A stretch of DNA of 48,629 nucleotides from Aphodosoma sp045126975 (GCA_045126975.1 JBGVPL010000026.1:1-48629), one strand, 5' to 3'; counted from the stretch's first letter, positions 16,518 through 25,080 are shown. Notes: a model not told the origin generated them from the sequence alone. Numbers and translations are program-made.

Positions 16518-18353
16518 ATGAACTTTAAAAGGATATTTATATTTTATATAGCACTTTTCACCTCATTAGCCTTATTTGGCGATGAAGTGAAATTTACAGC
16601 TTCTGCACCGCAACGTGTTATTGTTGGTCAACCATTTCAATTGGTTTTATCTATAAATGAGAATGGTAAAGACCTTCGTTTGCCTGATGTTAAAGGATTT
16701 GAAATTATTGCAGGTCCATATACCTCTACAAGTAGTAGCACATCGTGGGTGAATGGTAAAATGACTTCATCTAAAGAGGTTCGTTACACCTATACTTTGT
16801 TGCCTCAAAAAGAGGGTGATTTCCAAATTCAACCTGCGACTATTGTTGTAAAAAAGGAGAAGTATTATTCTAATGTTCTTAATATAAAAGTATTACCAGA
16901 AGATAAAACGTCTCAATCGCAACAACAAGGAAACTCGCAATCTGGACAAATTCGTCAATCTCAATCAATTACGGCTGATAATCTTTTTATTCGTCCTATT
17001 GTCTCTCGTACAAAGGTAAAGGAGCAGGAGGCTTTACTTCTTACCTATAAATTATATGCTCGTGTCGATGTAACTAATATTCAATCTCCTAAATTTCCTG
17101 ATTTTAAAGGCTTTTTAGTGCAAGAAATTGAGTTGCCACAAGATCGCACAATGCAACCTGATAATTATAATGGTGTAAATTATTATACATACGATTTGCG
17201 TAAAGTATTGTTGTTTCCTCAAGAAACAGGTAAAGTTACTATCGAGCCGATGACGTGTGATGTAATTGTGCGTGTACGTTCTGCACAACAACGGCCTCGT
17301 AGTTTCTTTGATGATTTCTTCGATACTTATCAAGAGGTTTCAAAAACTGTTACTACTTCAAAAGTTAATCTCACAGTAGAGCCTTTACCACAACCGAAAC
17401 CTGCTGATTTTTCGGGTGTTGTCGGCAAGTTGTCTTTATCTACTAAAGTTTCTGCTACCGAAGTAGAGGCTAACCAGCCTATTACAATTACACTCAAATT
17501 GCAAGGTGCTGGCAATCTTAAAATGCTTAAAAATCCTACTTTGCAATTCCCTCAAGACTTTGAAACATACGAACCTAAGTCTACTAATAATTTTACAACA
17601 GGTAACACAGGACTCTCTGGTTCAAAAACTATTGAATATCTTGTTATTCCTCGCCATGATGGTGATTTTGTGATACCTGCAACTACAATTAGTTATTTCG
17701 ATGTAGCATCTGATTCTTATAAAACTTTATCTACCGACGCAATAAATATTCGTGTTAATAAAGGTGCTCAAACCGTATCTAATTCGCCTGTAGTAACCAA
17801 TTTCACTGGACAAGAGAAGGTCGAAGTTTTGGCAACAGATATTCGTTATATCAGTACTGTAACTCCAAATCTTCGTCCTGCTGAACGTTTTATTGCTGGT
17901 ACGCTATTATTCTGGTTGTTTTACATTGTTTCTTTGGTTGTTACAGTAGGACTTATTATTATTTTCCGCAAACAAGCTCGCGACAATGCTAATGTTGCTT
18001 TGATGCGCAATAAGAAAGCAAACAAAGTAGCACGTCGTCGTCTTAAAGTAGCAGAACGTGAATATAAAGTAGGTAATAAAGATGCATTTTACGATGAAAT
18101 CCTTAAAGCACTTTGGGGTTATTTGTCAGATAAATTGTCAATCCCTGTTAGCGAACTTAACAAAGATAATATCTCTCTTCGTTTGTCGCAACGAGGTGTC
18201 TCTGAGGAAGTGATAACTGAGTTTATGAAGCTTCTCAACGATTGTGAGTTTGAACGTTATGCGCCTATCGGTGACAAACAATCGGCAATGGATCATGCCT
18301 TCAATGAAACTATCAAATTTATTTCAACCTTCGAAAATACAATTAAGAAGTAA
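16518..18353 (+). CDS. batD: BatD-like membrane protein
   Basis: A 611-residue protein: signal peptide (1-21), long periplasmic beta-rich region with the BatD opening VKFTASAPQRVIVGQPFQLVL, two repeated beta-sandwich segments, a membrane helix (about 460-482) and a cytoplasmic tail with a DUF4381-like helical part. An in-frame ATG at 16482 would add 12 residues and overlap the upstream gene; the ATG at 16518, directly before a normal signal peptide, fits better. Known role: part of the Bat complex. It is displaced from batC by about 1.3 kb of inserted DNA, so read-through from batC or a new promoter is needed. Confidence 0.92.
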   Translation: MNFKRIFIFYIALFTSLALFGDEVKFTASAPQRVIVGQPFQLVLSINENGKDLRLPDVKGFEIIAGPYTSTSSSTSWVNGKMTSSKEVRYTYTLLPQKEGDFQIQPATIVVKKEKYYSNVLNIKVLPEDKTSQSQQQGNSQSGQIRQSQSITADNLFIRPIVSRTKVKEQEALLLTYKLYARVDVTNIQSPKFPDFKGFLVQEIELPQDRTMQPDNYNGVNYYTYDLRKVLLFPQETGKVTIEPMTCDVIVRVRSAQQRPRSFFDDFFDTYQEVSKTVTTSKVNLTVEPLPQPKPADFSGVVGKLSLSTKVSATEVEANQPITITLKLQGAGNLKMLKNPTLQFPQDFETYEPKSTNNFTTGNTGLSGSKTIEYLVIPRHDGDFVIPATTISYFDVASDSYKTLSTDAINIRVNKGAQTVSNSPVVTNFTGQEKVEVLATDIRYISTVTPNLRPAERFIAGTLLFWLFYIVSLVVTVGLIIIFRKQARDNANVALMRNKKANKVARRRLKVAEREYKVGNKDAFYDEILKALWGYLSDKLSIPVSELNKDNISLRLSQRGVSEEVITEFMKLLNDCEFERYAPIGDKQSAMDHAFNETIKFISTFENTIKK

Positions 18354-18404
18354 ATTGATAATTTAATATGTTTTCTTGTCTTCTTGTTAAAAAAATAAAA
18401 TAGA

Positions 18405-19247
18405 ATGAAAAAGATATTTTTACTATTAATTGTGCATTGTGCATTACTCCCTGCGGTCGTGATTTTTGCTTCGCTCGGCAATCCAAGCAACCTTGATTGC
18501 TCTCGCTTATCGCAAAAATTGTGCATTGGGTTTTCTTCATTGAATGCTCAAACCACTCTCGATGGTGGTTGGAAAAAAGCAGAGGAGTTATATGCTGCTA
18601 AACAATATGTTGAGGCTGCTGATGCGTATGCCGAAATGTTCCAATATGGCGAATCTGCTACACTATATTATAACTATGCCAATGCGCTTTACAAGTCCAA
18701 TCAAATAGGTTTGGCTATTCTCAATTATGAGCGAGCTTTGCGTCTTGACCCTACAAATGAGGATATAAAATTCAATCTTGAATTTGTAAACAAGATGAAG
18801 ACTGATAAGATAGAACCACTTGAAAAATTCTTCATGTCAGAATGGTTAGATGCCTTGGGTCGATTGTTCACATCAAACGAGTGGGCATACGCAAGTATCA
18901 TTAGTTTCATTGTCATGCTTGTTTTAGTGTTGCTTTATCTTTTTGGTCGCAAGGTATGGTTGCGTAAAACAGCATTTTTCTCTGCTTTCTTCTTGTTATT
19001 GTTTTCTATCGTTACAATGGTTTATGCTTTCAAAATAAAGAATCTTGTAGAGAATAATCCAGAAGCGATAGTTCTTGCTGGTACGGTTTCAGTAAAAAGT
19101 AGTCCTGATGATAGTGGTACAGAGGTATTTGTTATTCACGAAGGTACCAAAGTCAATGTACTTTCAACACTCTCTACTTGGTCAGAAGTACGTCTTGCTG
19201 ATGGCAATGTAGGTTGGCTCCAATCATCTACAATCGAAAAAATTTAA
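18405..19247 (+). CDS. batE: BatE-like TPR / SH3 membrane protein
   Basis: A 280-residue protein with TPR repeats (about 52-125), two membrane helices (about 160-181 and 189-211) and a C-terminal bacterial SH3 domain (about 222-280, VKSSPDDSGTEVFVIHEGTK). This is the BatE order of domains. The N-terminus is unusually long: about 47 residues precede the likely signal cleavage after SSLNAQ, and they include TGTGCAT heptamer products (IVHCALL) and a segment, about 18447-18517, whose DNA folds as a long imperfect hairpin (TTTTTGC with GCAAAAA; GCAATC with GATTGC). The signal peptide seems to have been extended by repeat insertion. Confidence 0.88.
   Translation: MKKIFLLLIVHCALLPAVVIFASLGNPSNLDCSRLSQKLCIGFSSLNAQTTLDGGWKKAEELYAAKQYVEAADAYAEMFQYGESATLYYNYANALYKSNQIGLAILNYERALRLDPTNEDIKFNLEFVNKMKTDKIEPLEKFFMSEWLDALGRLFTSNEWAYASIISFIVMLVLVLLYLFGRKVWLRKTAFFSAFFLLLFSIVTMVYAFKIKNLVENNPEAIVLAGTVSVKSSPDDSGTEVFVIHEGTKVNVLSTLSTWSEVRLADGNVGWLQSSTIEKI
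18431..18517. repeat. TGTGCAT heptamers and imperfect hairpin in the batE signal region
   Basis: Two TGTGCAT units at 18431-18444 are followed by a segment whose ends (TTTTTGC and GCAAAAA) and middle (GCAATC and GATTGC) are complementary. A further TGTGCATTG occurs at about 18522. Only the heptamer part has a second copy in the window (11364), so calling the hairpin a mobile repeat is inference. Confidence 0.55.
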
Positions 19248-19250
19248 GAA

Positions 19251-19341
19251 AGTACAAAGTAGTAAGTAGAAAGTAGTAAGACAAAAGTCTTACGACTTAC
19301 GACTTATTACTTATTACTTATTACTTATTACTTATTACTGA
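19251..19341. repeat. Thirteen-unit heptamer array with inverted arms
   Basis: AGTACAA, AGTAGTA, AGTAGAA, AGTAGTA, AGACAAA, AGTCTTA, CGACTTA (twice), TTACTTA (four times), TTACTGA: 91 nt in strict 7-nt phase. The centre (TAAGAC and GTCTTA) is a hairpin. It fills the whole batE to PAP2 gap. Same design as 10385-10447. Confidence 0.92.
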
Positions 19342-19343
19342 AA

Positions 19344-19898
19344 ATGTTTCTTTTTACTTTTGATAAAAATATCACTTTAGCAATAAATAGTTGTCATAGT
19401 CCATTCTTTGACAACTTTTTCTATATCTATACACAAACTTGGACGTGGCTACCTGCTATTGTTGTTCTGCTTGTATGGATGTGGCGCAAGTGGGGCATTC
19501 GTTCTTTGTATGTTGTGGCTTGTATAGCTTTGTGTATATTATTGTCTGACCAAATATCTTCATCGTTATTAAAACCATTAGTGGCACGTTTGCGTCCAAC
19601 TCATAATCCAGAAATAGCCGATATGATTCATACTGTTAATGGCTATCGTGGCGGATTATATGGTTTCGTATCATCGCATGCTGCTAATGCTGCTACTTTT
19701 GTTACCTTTACAGCATTATTATTCCGTAATCGAATCTATACGATTTTACTCTCATTATGGGCATTTCTAACAGCTTATTCGCGAGTCTATCTTGGCGTAC
19801 ATTATGTAGGAGATGTTTTTTGTGGCGCATTAATAGGTGTTTTAGTGGGAGTAGTGGTGTACGTTATATTTAATAAAACTTTATATTCTAAACTATAA
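19344..19898 (+). CDS. PAP2-family membrane phosphatase
   Basis: A 184-residue integral membrane protein with the three phosphatase motifs: K77...R84-P85 (KPLVARLRP), SSH (110-112) and SR...H...D (Ser146-Arg147, His153, Asp157). Several hydrophobic helices surround them. Known family: type 2 phosphatidic acid phosphatases, acting on lipid phosphates such as undecaprenyl pyrophosphate, phosphatidylglycerophosphate or lipid A phosphates. The substrate cannot be chosen from sequence. The start follows a heptamer array with no clear promoter, so it may be the last gene transcribed with bat. Confidence 0.92.
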   Translation: MFLFTFDKNITLAINSCHSPFFDNFFYIYTQTWTWLPAIVVLLVWMWRKWGIRSLYVVACIALCILLSDQISSSLLKPLVARLRPTHNPEIADMIHTVNGYRGGLYGFVSSHAANAATFVTFTALLFRNRIYTILLSLWAFLTAYSRVYLGVHYVGDVFCGALIGVLVGVVVYVIFNKTLYSKL

Positions 19899-19951
19899 TT
19901 TTTATACTTTTTATGTTTTGTAGCATGTTTTGAAAAATAATTGTAAAATTA

Positions 19952-19983
19952 TTTGGCAGTATAAAAAAAAAGTCTTACATTTA
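19952..19983 (+). promoter_or_regulatory. Probable promoter of the small HTH gene
   Basis: TTTG at 19952-19955 and TACATTTA at 19976-19983 with 20 bp between. The -7 element departs from consensus at its last base. The start codon is 50 nt downstream. Confidence 0.5.
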
Positions 19984-20032
19984 CAACATCAAATAAATTA
20001 AACTTAATACTAATCTCTAATACTTATTTATT

Positions 20033-20284
20033 ATGACTAAAACAATCACATTTAACGAATTGCGTCGTATTAAAGATTCATTGCCTGATGGTTCAATGCA
20101 ACGTATTGCCGACGAATTAGGTCTTTCTGCAGAAACTGTACGTAATTATTTCGGTGGTCACAACTACCAAGACGGTTCTGGTTGTGGCGTTCATATCGAA
20201 CCAGGTCCTGATGGTGGTATGGTACAATTGGATGATACAACTATTCTTGAAATGGCTCAAAAAATCTTAGAAGAAACACACTAA
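20033..20284 (+). CDS. Small helix-turn-helix protein
   Basis: An 83-residue protein. Residues 7-40 read as a helix-turn-helix (FNELRRIKDSLPDGSMQRIADELGL, then SAETVRNYFGG). A glycine-rich hinge (GSGCGVHIEPGPDGG) and a short C-terminal helix follow. It resembles small conserved Bacteroidales proteins with a sigma-like or LacI-like HTH. I do not know a characterised homologue. It is monocistronic, with its own promoter and a strong terminator, and uses highly biased codons (CGT, GGT), which suggests good expression. Likely a DNA-binding regulator or nucleoid-associated protein; function is inferred only. Confidence 0.8.
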   Translation: MTKTITFNELRRIKDSLPDGSMQRIADELGLSAETVRNYFGGHNYQDGSGCGVHIEPGPDGGMVQLDDTTILEMAQKILEETH

Positions 20285-20302
20285 GAATAGACGCATTACA
20301 AT

Positions 20303-20352
20303 AAAATAAACGAGGATTACAAATAGCAATATTAGTAATCCTCGTTTATTTT
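20303..20352 (+). terminator. Strong terminator hairpin between convergent genes
   Basis: A perfect 18-bp stem (20303-20320 with 20335-20352) and a 14-nt loop, flanked by A and T runs, so it can serve both the HTH gene and, on the minus strand, the metallophosphoesterase. Confidence 0.93.
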
Positions 20353-20354
20353 AC

Positions 20355-20431
20355 TTAGGAATTAGGAGTTGGGAGTGAGGTGTGAATAGTTAGGAATTAG
20401 TAATTTTCAACTTTCAATTTTCAACCTTCAA
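20355..20431. repeat. Heptamer array reaching into the metallophosphoesterase stop
   Basis: TTAGGAA/TTAGGAG-type units (20355-20403) change to TTTTCAA/CTTTCAA units (20404-20431). The minus-strand stop codon (20414-20416) and the last residues (ELKVEN) lie inside the second part. Confidence 0.85.
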
Positions 20432-21676
20432 CTCGATTACGCTTATTTCTGCAGGCATGCCTAATCTGAATGGAATTCCTACGTATCCTAATCCACGTGA
20501 TACGAATAGGTATTGATTGCCTTCTTGATATAATCCATCCCATTGGTCGAAAATCCATTGTGATGGCGACCATTTGAATCCATCTAAATCAATACCCATT
20601 TGTGCTGAATGAGTATGTCCCGAAAGTGTTAAGTCAATATATTTGTATTTGTCGCTAACCACTTCTTCCATCCAATGATTTGGGTCGTGAGATAATAGAA
20701 TATTGAATTGCGCAGGCTCAAATCTCTCTGTGGCTTCTGTCAAATCTCCGTAACGTGGGAATGGTGGTTTACCGCAGTTTTCGACGCCAATAATACCTAT
20801 AGTAGCGAGTAGCGAGTCGTGAGTAGCGAGATTTAACCCCTTTTGCTCCGCTTGTTGCGGACGCACGAGCCGTGCGTCCCTACAGATAGGGGGACAATAT
20901 ATGGCGCTATCGTTCAAAAGCACAAATCCTACACGTCTGTAGGCTTCGTATGCAGCTATAAGGTTTGCGTGTTTAGCCTCTTCTGATTCCCATTTGCTAT
21001 AATCGCCATAGTCGTGATTGCCCATTACGGCATAGCGTCCGAGAGGAGCCTTTATCGAAGTAAATAGTCCATCTAATCCATCTGCTTCTGCTGCAGTTAG
21101 ATTCATCATATCGCCAGTGCAGACAAGTATATCAGGGTTGATTTCGTTTAATTTTGTTACTATTTTTTCAAGATAACTATCACGTGGTGATAGATTGCCA
21201 AGATGTAAGTCGGTGATATGTGCAATGCGTATTCCGTTAAATTCTTTTGGTAGATTTTTTGAATAAATTGTTACTTCTCGCACTTTGATACAGTGGCGAG
21301 TAGCCATGCCTATAATAAGTCCTAATGCTACAATTATAGCCATTATAGCACCGATATAGTGCAGAGTTCTACAACTCTTTTTAGTGAATAGTTTTACTAT
21401 TTTGTCAAGTATATAAAATAGCGCATATATATTAGTAGGTAGGATAGTGAGAATAAAACTCCATAAAGCCCATTGCATTACTTTGAAATCTAACATTCCA
21501 GAGCGTGTTGCGAATTGTAGTAGAATGAATAGTAATATCAGCATTGTGGGAATAGCATACGCTGCTACAATACCGCCAGTTACAGCACGCTTTTGTTTCA
21601 GCACATGGCGCGAATATAGCACACTTGGCAGGAATGCCATTACAACAATTATGATTAGAACGGGGATGAAACGCAT
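20414..21676 (-). CDS. Membrane-anchored calcineurin-like metallophosphoesterase with in-frame repeat insertion
   Basis: A 420-residue protein with four N-terminal membrane helices (about 2-22, 33-56, 67-90, 106-126) and a phosphoesterase domain: Asp156/His158 (TDLHLG), GDMMN (188-192), GNHD (219-222), His330 (LLSHDPN), GHTH (353-356). All metal ligands are present. Known family: YkuE/YaeI-like phosphodiesterases, some acting on UDP-diacylglucosamine or other lipid-linked substrates. Residues about 262-294 (ICRDARLVRPQQAEQKG and following) are an insertion between two core strands, encoded by a palindromic element (20834-20899) and TAGCGAG heptamers (20801-20835). The frame is kept. The extreme C-terminus is also repeat-encoded. 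Confidence 0.9.
   Translation of the reverse strand: MRFIPVLIIIVVMAFLPSVLYSRHVLKQKRAVTGGIVAAYAIPTMLILLFILLQFATRSGMLDFKVMQWALWSFILTILPTNIYALFYILDKIVKLFTKKSCRTLHYIGAIMAIIVALGLIIGMATRHCIKVREVTIYSKNLPKEFNGIRIAHITDLHLGNLSPRDSYLEKIVTKLNEINPDILVCTGDMMNLTAAEADGLDGLFTSIKAPLGRYAVMGNHDYGDYSKWESEEAKHANLIAAYEAYRRVGFVLLNDSAIYCPPICRDARLVRPQQAEQKGLNLATHDSLLATIGIIGVENCGKPPFPRYGDLTEATERFEPAQFNILLSHDPNHWMEEVVSDKYKYIDLTLSGHTHSAQMGIDLDGFKWSPSQWIFDQWDGLYQEGNQYLFVSRGLGYVGIPFRLGMPAEISVIELKVEN
20801..20835. repeat. AGTAGCG heptamers inside the metallophosphoesterase gene
   Basis: Five 7-nt units in phase, coding on the minus strand, directly abutting the palindromic element at 20834. Confidence 0.87.
20834..20899. 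repeat. GGACGC nested-hairpin element, copy in metallophosphoesterase gene
   Basis: Outer CCCC (20837-20840) with GGGGG (20889-20893); inner GGACGCAC (20859-20866) with GTGCGTCC (20872-20879) around a GAGCC loop. A homologous element lies in hemW at 38583-38646, where the inner stem is GGACGCTC/GAGCGTCC: one base pair is switched on both sides. Confidence 0.88.
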
Positions 21677-21682
21677 ATTTCA

Positions 21683-21717
21683 GTTAGGAGTTAGAAGTTG
21701 GGAGTGAGGAGTTATTA
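21683..21717. repeat. GTTAGGA/GTGAGGA heptamer array
   Basis: Five 7-nt units just upstream (minus strand) of the metallophosphoesterase start. The rest of the 21677-21836 gap holds A/T-rich sequence and the terminator at 21796. Confidence 0.82.
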
Positions 21718-21795
21718 TGTAGGTGTTGTTTGTTGATATTTTATAACGCAAATATAGATAAAATATTGTAATTGGGGATGTTAAAAAATAATAAA

Positions 21796-21830
21796 AACGG
21801 CTACTTGATTAAATTCTTGTAGCCGTTATT
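21796..21830 (-). terminator. Terminator of the cobalamin uptake operon
   Basis: A 9-bp stem AACGGCTAC (21796-21804) with its complement at 21819-21827, and T-rich tracts on both strands. It lies just after the minus-strand stop at 21837. Confidence 0.85.
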
Positions 21831-21836
21831 TTTTTT

Positions 21837-23684
21837 CTATTGTTTTATGAATTTTGTTGTTTTGTTGCCGCATTTTATTATATAAATCCCAGAAGGTAAG
21901 TTGAAAGTTGAAAGTTGTAGAGACGCAATATATTGCGTCTGTACAATAGTTGAGAGTTGTAGTTGTCCGTGGAGATTGTAAATGCTGATTTCTTCGCCTT
22001 CTTCGACACCTTCGATGTAAAGGATGTCGCGACAAGGATTTGGATAAGTAAGGAGTGAGGAATTAGGAGTGAGGAGTGATTCGATACTGGTTTCTTCTTT
22101 TATTGGGCGGATTGTGATTTGGTCGAGTCCGAAATAGAAAGTTGTATTTGACCCCCAATCGCCTATGTCGGTTGTTTCCATTGTGAAATAGATACTTTTC
22201 ACTGCTCCGAGTGATGTCAAATCCATCCATGCCCAATCATTGTTCACAAACCATTTGGTCGAATCTTCATCGCGATAGTCAGCCATGTAGTAAACCACTG
22301 TGCCACAATCTTCTCCCTCTGCATTAACTCCGTGTGCTGTAAGTGTACAATAATCGCCACGAGTGAATTTGCGAGCATACATAAATCCGTCAACAATACA
22401 TTTTGTTGTGTATGGCGAGTTGCAGACATAGCATCCAACCGCTTCAATTTCATCGGCATGAGTGAATTCAATTTCGCAAATATGGCCTTGAATCGAATTT
22501 TCAGTGTATTCAGCATAGTAGCCAAGAATATATGGTGTGCCTTTGCCCGCAACGCCACCGCCTGCCATCACACCCCATTGGTGGTCAGGGTAAAAAGATT
22601 CGTGCGATAATAAAGTATCTTGACTACGTGAGATAGTGAACCCTTCCCATGATGTACCATCCCAACTATTGCCTGAACGGAGGTGTGAGAACGAGAATGT
22701 ACCATTGCCAAATGATTGATATTCTGTGCTATCGTTGAGTGTTTTATTCCATACATCCGACTCGTTGAATTTAATATTTTGGTCTGCAATCATACCGTTT
22801 AGGTCGAATACAATCTTATCATTAACTTCGATTGTCTCATTGTGAAGAGCGCGAATAGCTGATATTTCGGTACTTGCTTCGCCTATTTGTCCGTGGTCAA
22901 CAGCAATTGTGCCTGTATGTATGCGTATGAAGTCAATTGCTTCAATATCAACTTTATTACCCTCTGTATCAACAGCCCAATTTATATCGAAACTGCAACC
23001 TGCTTCGTCAGAATTAGGTTGATTGTCTGCATAACCCCATTCGAATGGAGCAAGGCGGAAGTATGAGCCATCGCCCTTTTCATCTATTGCATTGTCAGGC
23101 AAAAGTGTACCTCTTAATGTTAGACTATCAGCATCAATCCAAGTAGGGTAGTAAGGTTGTTTGTGAGTTATATTCTTTGTTAGCCAACCGCTATTGCCTT
23201 GACTATCAGACCAACGTATATACTCTTCGATAGCTTCTTCTGAAGCATCGTTTTCAGCAGTTGGACGATAGTAGGTTATTTCGTAGTTTTTTGTTGAGCG
23301 AGCATATTCGCTACCTGCGATTTCGTACCAGCGGTCGTCAGCAATACCATTTTGGTTGGCATCGCGACTTACCATCACAACACCCGGTTCGGCACTGGTT
23401 TCAAAGGCATTGCCGAGAATTATGAAGTCGTTGCCCTCTATGTTGGCAAGTGGAGTATCGAATTTAACTATCATATAACCACCAAAAGCTCCAAGACTAA
23501 TCATTGAGCCACGTTCGAGGTTTTGTTGAGCCTTTTGAAGAACATCGTCTTTCGATTCAATGATAGGCAATGTGTTTACAAATTGTCCCGGAGCAGGGCA
23601 GTATTCAATTACTGATACTTTGTTTTCTGCAAAACAAAGGGTGCATAATAAAATGCAGAGTAGAGTTGATGTTAGATGTTTCAT
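21837..23684 (-). CDS. Secreted DUF4465 protein with T9SS sorting domain (candidate B12-binding surface protein)
   Basis: A 615-residue protein. Signal peptide (1-19). An N-terminal domain (about 25-290) includes FIILGNAFETSAEPGVV and DANQNGIADDRWYEI. A central region has the DUF4465 signature (SWDGTSWEGFTISR, DHQWGVMAGGG, YFGLDQI, about 330-525). The C-terminal type A sorting domain (about 545-615) has YPNPCRD and IYNLHGQLQ. It is third in an operon behind a B12 riboswitch, so surface cobalamin binding, possibly like the BtuH proteins of Bacteroides, is likely but inferred. Residues 537-546 (LTPNSSLLT) and 581-597 are encoded by heptamers and by a GAGACGCAAT palindrome, inside the sorting domain and its linker. 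Confidence 0.85.
   Translation of the reverse strand: MKHLTSTLLCILLCTLCFAENKVSVIEYCPAPGQFVNTLPIIESKDDVLQKAQQNLERGSMISLGAFGGYMIVKFDTPLANIEGNDFIILGNAFETSAEPGVVMVSRDANQNGIADDRWYEIAGSEYARSTKNYEITYYRPTAENDASEEAIEEYIRWSDSQGNSGWLTKNITHKQPYYPTWIDADSLTLRGTLLPDNAIDEKGDGSYFRLAPFEWGYADNQPNSDEAGCSFDINWAVDTEGNKVDIEAIDFIRIHTGTIAVDHGQIGEASTEISAIRALHNETIEVNDKIVFDLNGMIADQNIKFNESDVWNKTLNDSTEYQSFGNGTFSFSHLRSGNSWDGTSWEGFTISRSQDTLLSHESFYPDHQWGVMAGGGVAGKGTPYILGYYAEYTENSIQGHICEIEFTHADEIEAVGCYVCNSPYTTKCIVDGFMYARKFTRGDYCTLTAHGVNAEGEDCGTVVYYMADYRDEDSTKWFVNNDWAWMDLTSLGAVKSIYFTMETTDIGDWGSNTTFYFGLDQITIRPIKEETSIESLLTPNSSLLTYPNPCRDILYIEGVEEGEEISIYNLHGQLQLSTIVQTQYIASLQLSTFNLPSGIYIIKCGNKTTKFIKQ
21898..21918. repeat. AAGTTGA heptamers, coding
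   Basis: Three 7-nt units (21 nt, seven codons on the minus strand) in the sorting domain, directly next to the palindrome at 21921. Confidence 0.8.
21921..21940. repeat. GAGACGCAAT palindrome, copy 2 (coding)
   Basis: A perfect 20-nt palindrome AGACGCAATATATTGCGTCT inside the coding region; on the minus strand it encodes part of VQTQYIASL in the T9SS sorting domain. Confidence 0.92.
22048..22075. repeat. GTGAGGA/ATTAGGA heptamers, coding
   Basis: Four 7-nt units, encoding LTPNSSLLT on the minus strand in the linker before the sorting domain. Confidence 0.82.
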
Positions 23685-23701
23685 ATTTTATATTTTTAGT
23701 A

Positions 23702-23730
23702 GTAGAGACGCAATAATATTGCGTCTCTAC
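23702..23730. repeat. GAGACGCAAT palindrome, copy 3 (intercistronic)
   Basis: Arms GTAGAGACGCAAT and ATTGCGTCTCTAC around a 3-nt centre: the longest perfect arms of the family here. It lies between the BtuG-like and DUF4465 genes within one operon (gap 23685-23835). Confidence 0.93.
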
Positions 23731-23835
23731 ACGAGTAGTGAGACTACAAGTGTCGCTTTTATTATTAAATTTACGATTAATTTATGATGATTTACGTTCA
23801 TTAAAATTATGTTCTTATGTACTTCTGTCTTTCTA

Positions 23836-24909
23836 TTATTTAATTATTATCGAATTTGGATTCAATCCGATTTCGTTGAGGCGAAATTTCAATTCTCCAT
23901 TGCGGTTGAAGCAAAGCACATCGCCCCACAATACATAGTTATATGCTTCCATGATATATAAATCTCCATTTTCGGGATTTATAGTCATGCCGAAGGGAGT
24001 TTCGAGTTCAGTTCCGTCGGTGATAAAATTGTCATTCACTACTTGGTCAGTAAGGCAATCAAATACCTTAATCCATTGCTCTCCGCTCTTGTAATTGTAA
24101 CTATACATATATGCTAAGTCGTTATGTATCACCATTTGCAGAGGATGTAAATCGGTGAATGTTTCTACTACGGTGTCTATTTCGCTATCGATTTTGTGTA
24201 GCATATAGTCTTCCTCATCATAGTCGCCACGAGTGATTACATACACATCGCCTTCGCTATCGGCTATTATCGAGCCAGGGTTTAGACCTACTGCTATGCG
24301 GCGTATCTCTTTGAAACTCACTAAATCAACCACACTTACCGAATTGTCGTAGAATGGATTATCTAATCCGCCTGAGTTGCTGACATATAATTTGTTATTG
24401 CATACAATCAAGTTGTCGGGATTGTTGCCACATCGAGTCCAGCCATCTATTTCTAACGAAGCAGTGTCGATACGTGCCACCCAACCATCGAAGCAGGTCA
24501 AATATGCTTTGTCTTGATAGAAAGTTACATATCGAGGTTGTCGTGCAACGCCATTTTCGTTGAATAGAGGTATCTGTTTTATTGATTTACAACTGTTTGC
24601 ATCTAATATTTCCAATTGGCTTGAAATATTCACTGGGATATAAATTTTTGCACCATATTGTTTCATATCGTTGCCCGTATCTCCAATTCCGCGTCCGTTT
24701 ACGGTTGTGAAATAGTCGTAGTCAATCTCTCCTGTCTGCAAGTTTACCTTTGCTAATGTGCTGTTATTCATATTGAATAACCCTTCGTTGAGCACTAATA
24801 ACGATGTTGTCTCAGTTGAATCGTTCCACATAGGCTCACGCGGCACGTCATACATATCGTTGCAACTCACTAAGAGTATAGCAGTCAATATTATAATGTA
24901 ATTCTTCAT
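23836..24909 (-). CDS. BtuG-like surface beta-propeller lipoprotein (cobalamin binding)
   Basis: A 357-residue lipoprotein: lipobox AILLVSC (Cys16), then repeated beta-propeller blades with motifs such as LVLNEGLFNMNNSTLAKVNLQTG (shown from 33), YVTFYQDKAYLTCFDGWVARIDT and DNSVSVVDLVSFKEIRRIAVG. It belongs to the YncE/DUF5074-like propellers. In Bacteroides, BtuG proteins of this kind sit on the BtuB receptor and bind vitamin B12 extremely tightly. Here it lies directly after the TonB receptor gene and behind a B12 riboswitch, which makes that role likely. The gap to the receptor gene (24910-25080) is occupied by a 150-bp element with inverted ends. Confidence 0.87.
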   Translation of the reverse strand: MKNYIIILTAILLVSCNDMYDVPREPMWNDSTETTSLLVLNEGLFNMNNSTLAKVNLQTGEIDYDYFTTVNGRGIGDTGNDMKQYGAKIYIPVNISSQLEILDANSCKSIKQIPLFNENGVARQPRYVTFYQDKAYLTCFDGWVARIDTASLEIDGWTRCGNNPDNLIVCNNKLYVSNSGGLDNPFYDNSVSVVDLVSFKEIRRIAVGLNPGSIIADSEGDVYVITRGDYDEEDYMLHKIDSEIDTVVETFTDLHPLQMVIHNDLAYMYSYNYKSGEQWIKVFDCLTDQVVNDNFITDGTELETPFGMTINPENGDLYIMEAYNYVLWGDVLCFNRNGELKFRLNEIGLNPNSIIIK

Positions 24910-24924
24910 TATTTTATTTTTTAA

Positions 24925-25074
24925 TTAGACAGAATGACTTAAAGACAAAAAAGATTTTAGATATGATACTTTAAGTTACATTTGTTTAATATGTCTTTGG
25001 TGTCGAGATTTTGCATAGCAAAAGCGAGACCATTATGAATAAAAAGAAATATGTTCTTATGTCATTCTGTCTAA
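24925..25074. mobile_element. 150-bp MITE-like element with inverted termini
   Basis: Ends TTAGACAGAATGAC (24925-24938) and its exact complement (25061-25074), with the similarity extending to about 22 bp. No reading frame. A shorter relative in the opposite orientation at 41310-41396 shares the inner text (CATAATGGTCT, then GCTTTTGCT, then GCAAAATCTCGACAC). It sits 6 bp from the btuB stop codon. Confidence 0.78.
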
Positions 25075-25080
25075 AAGATA

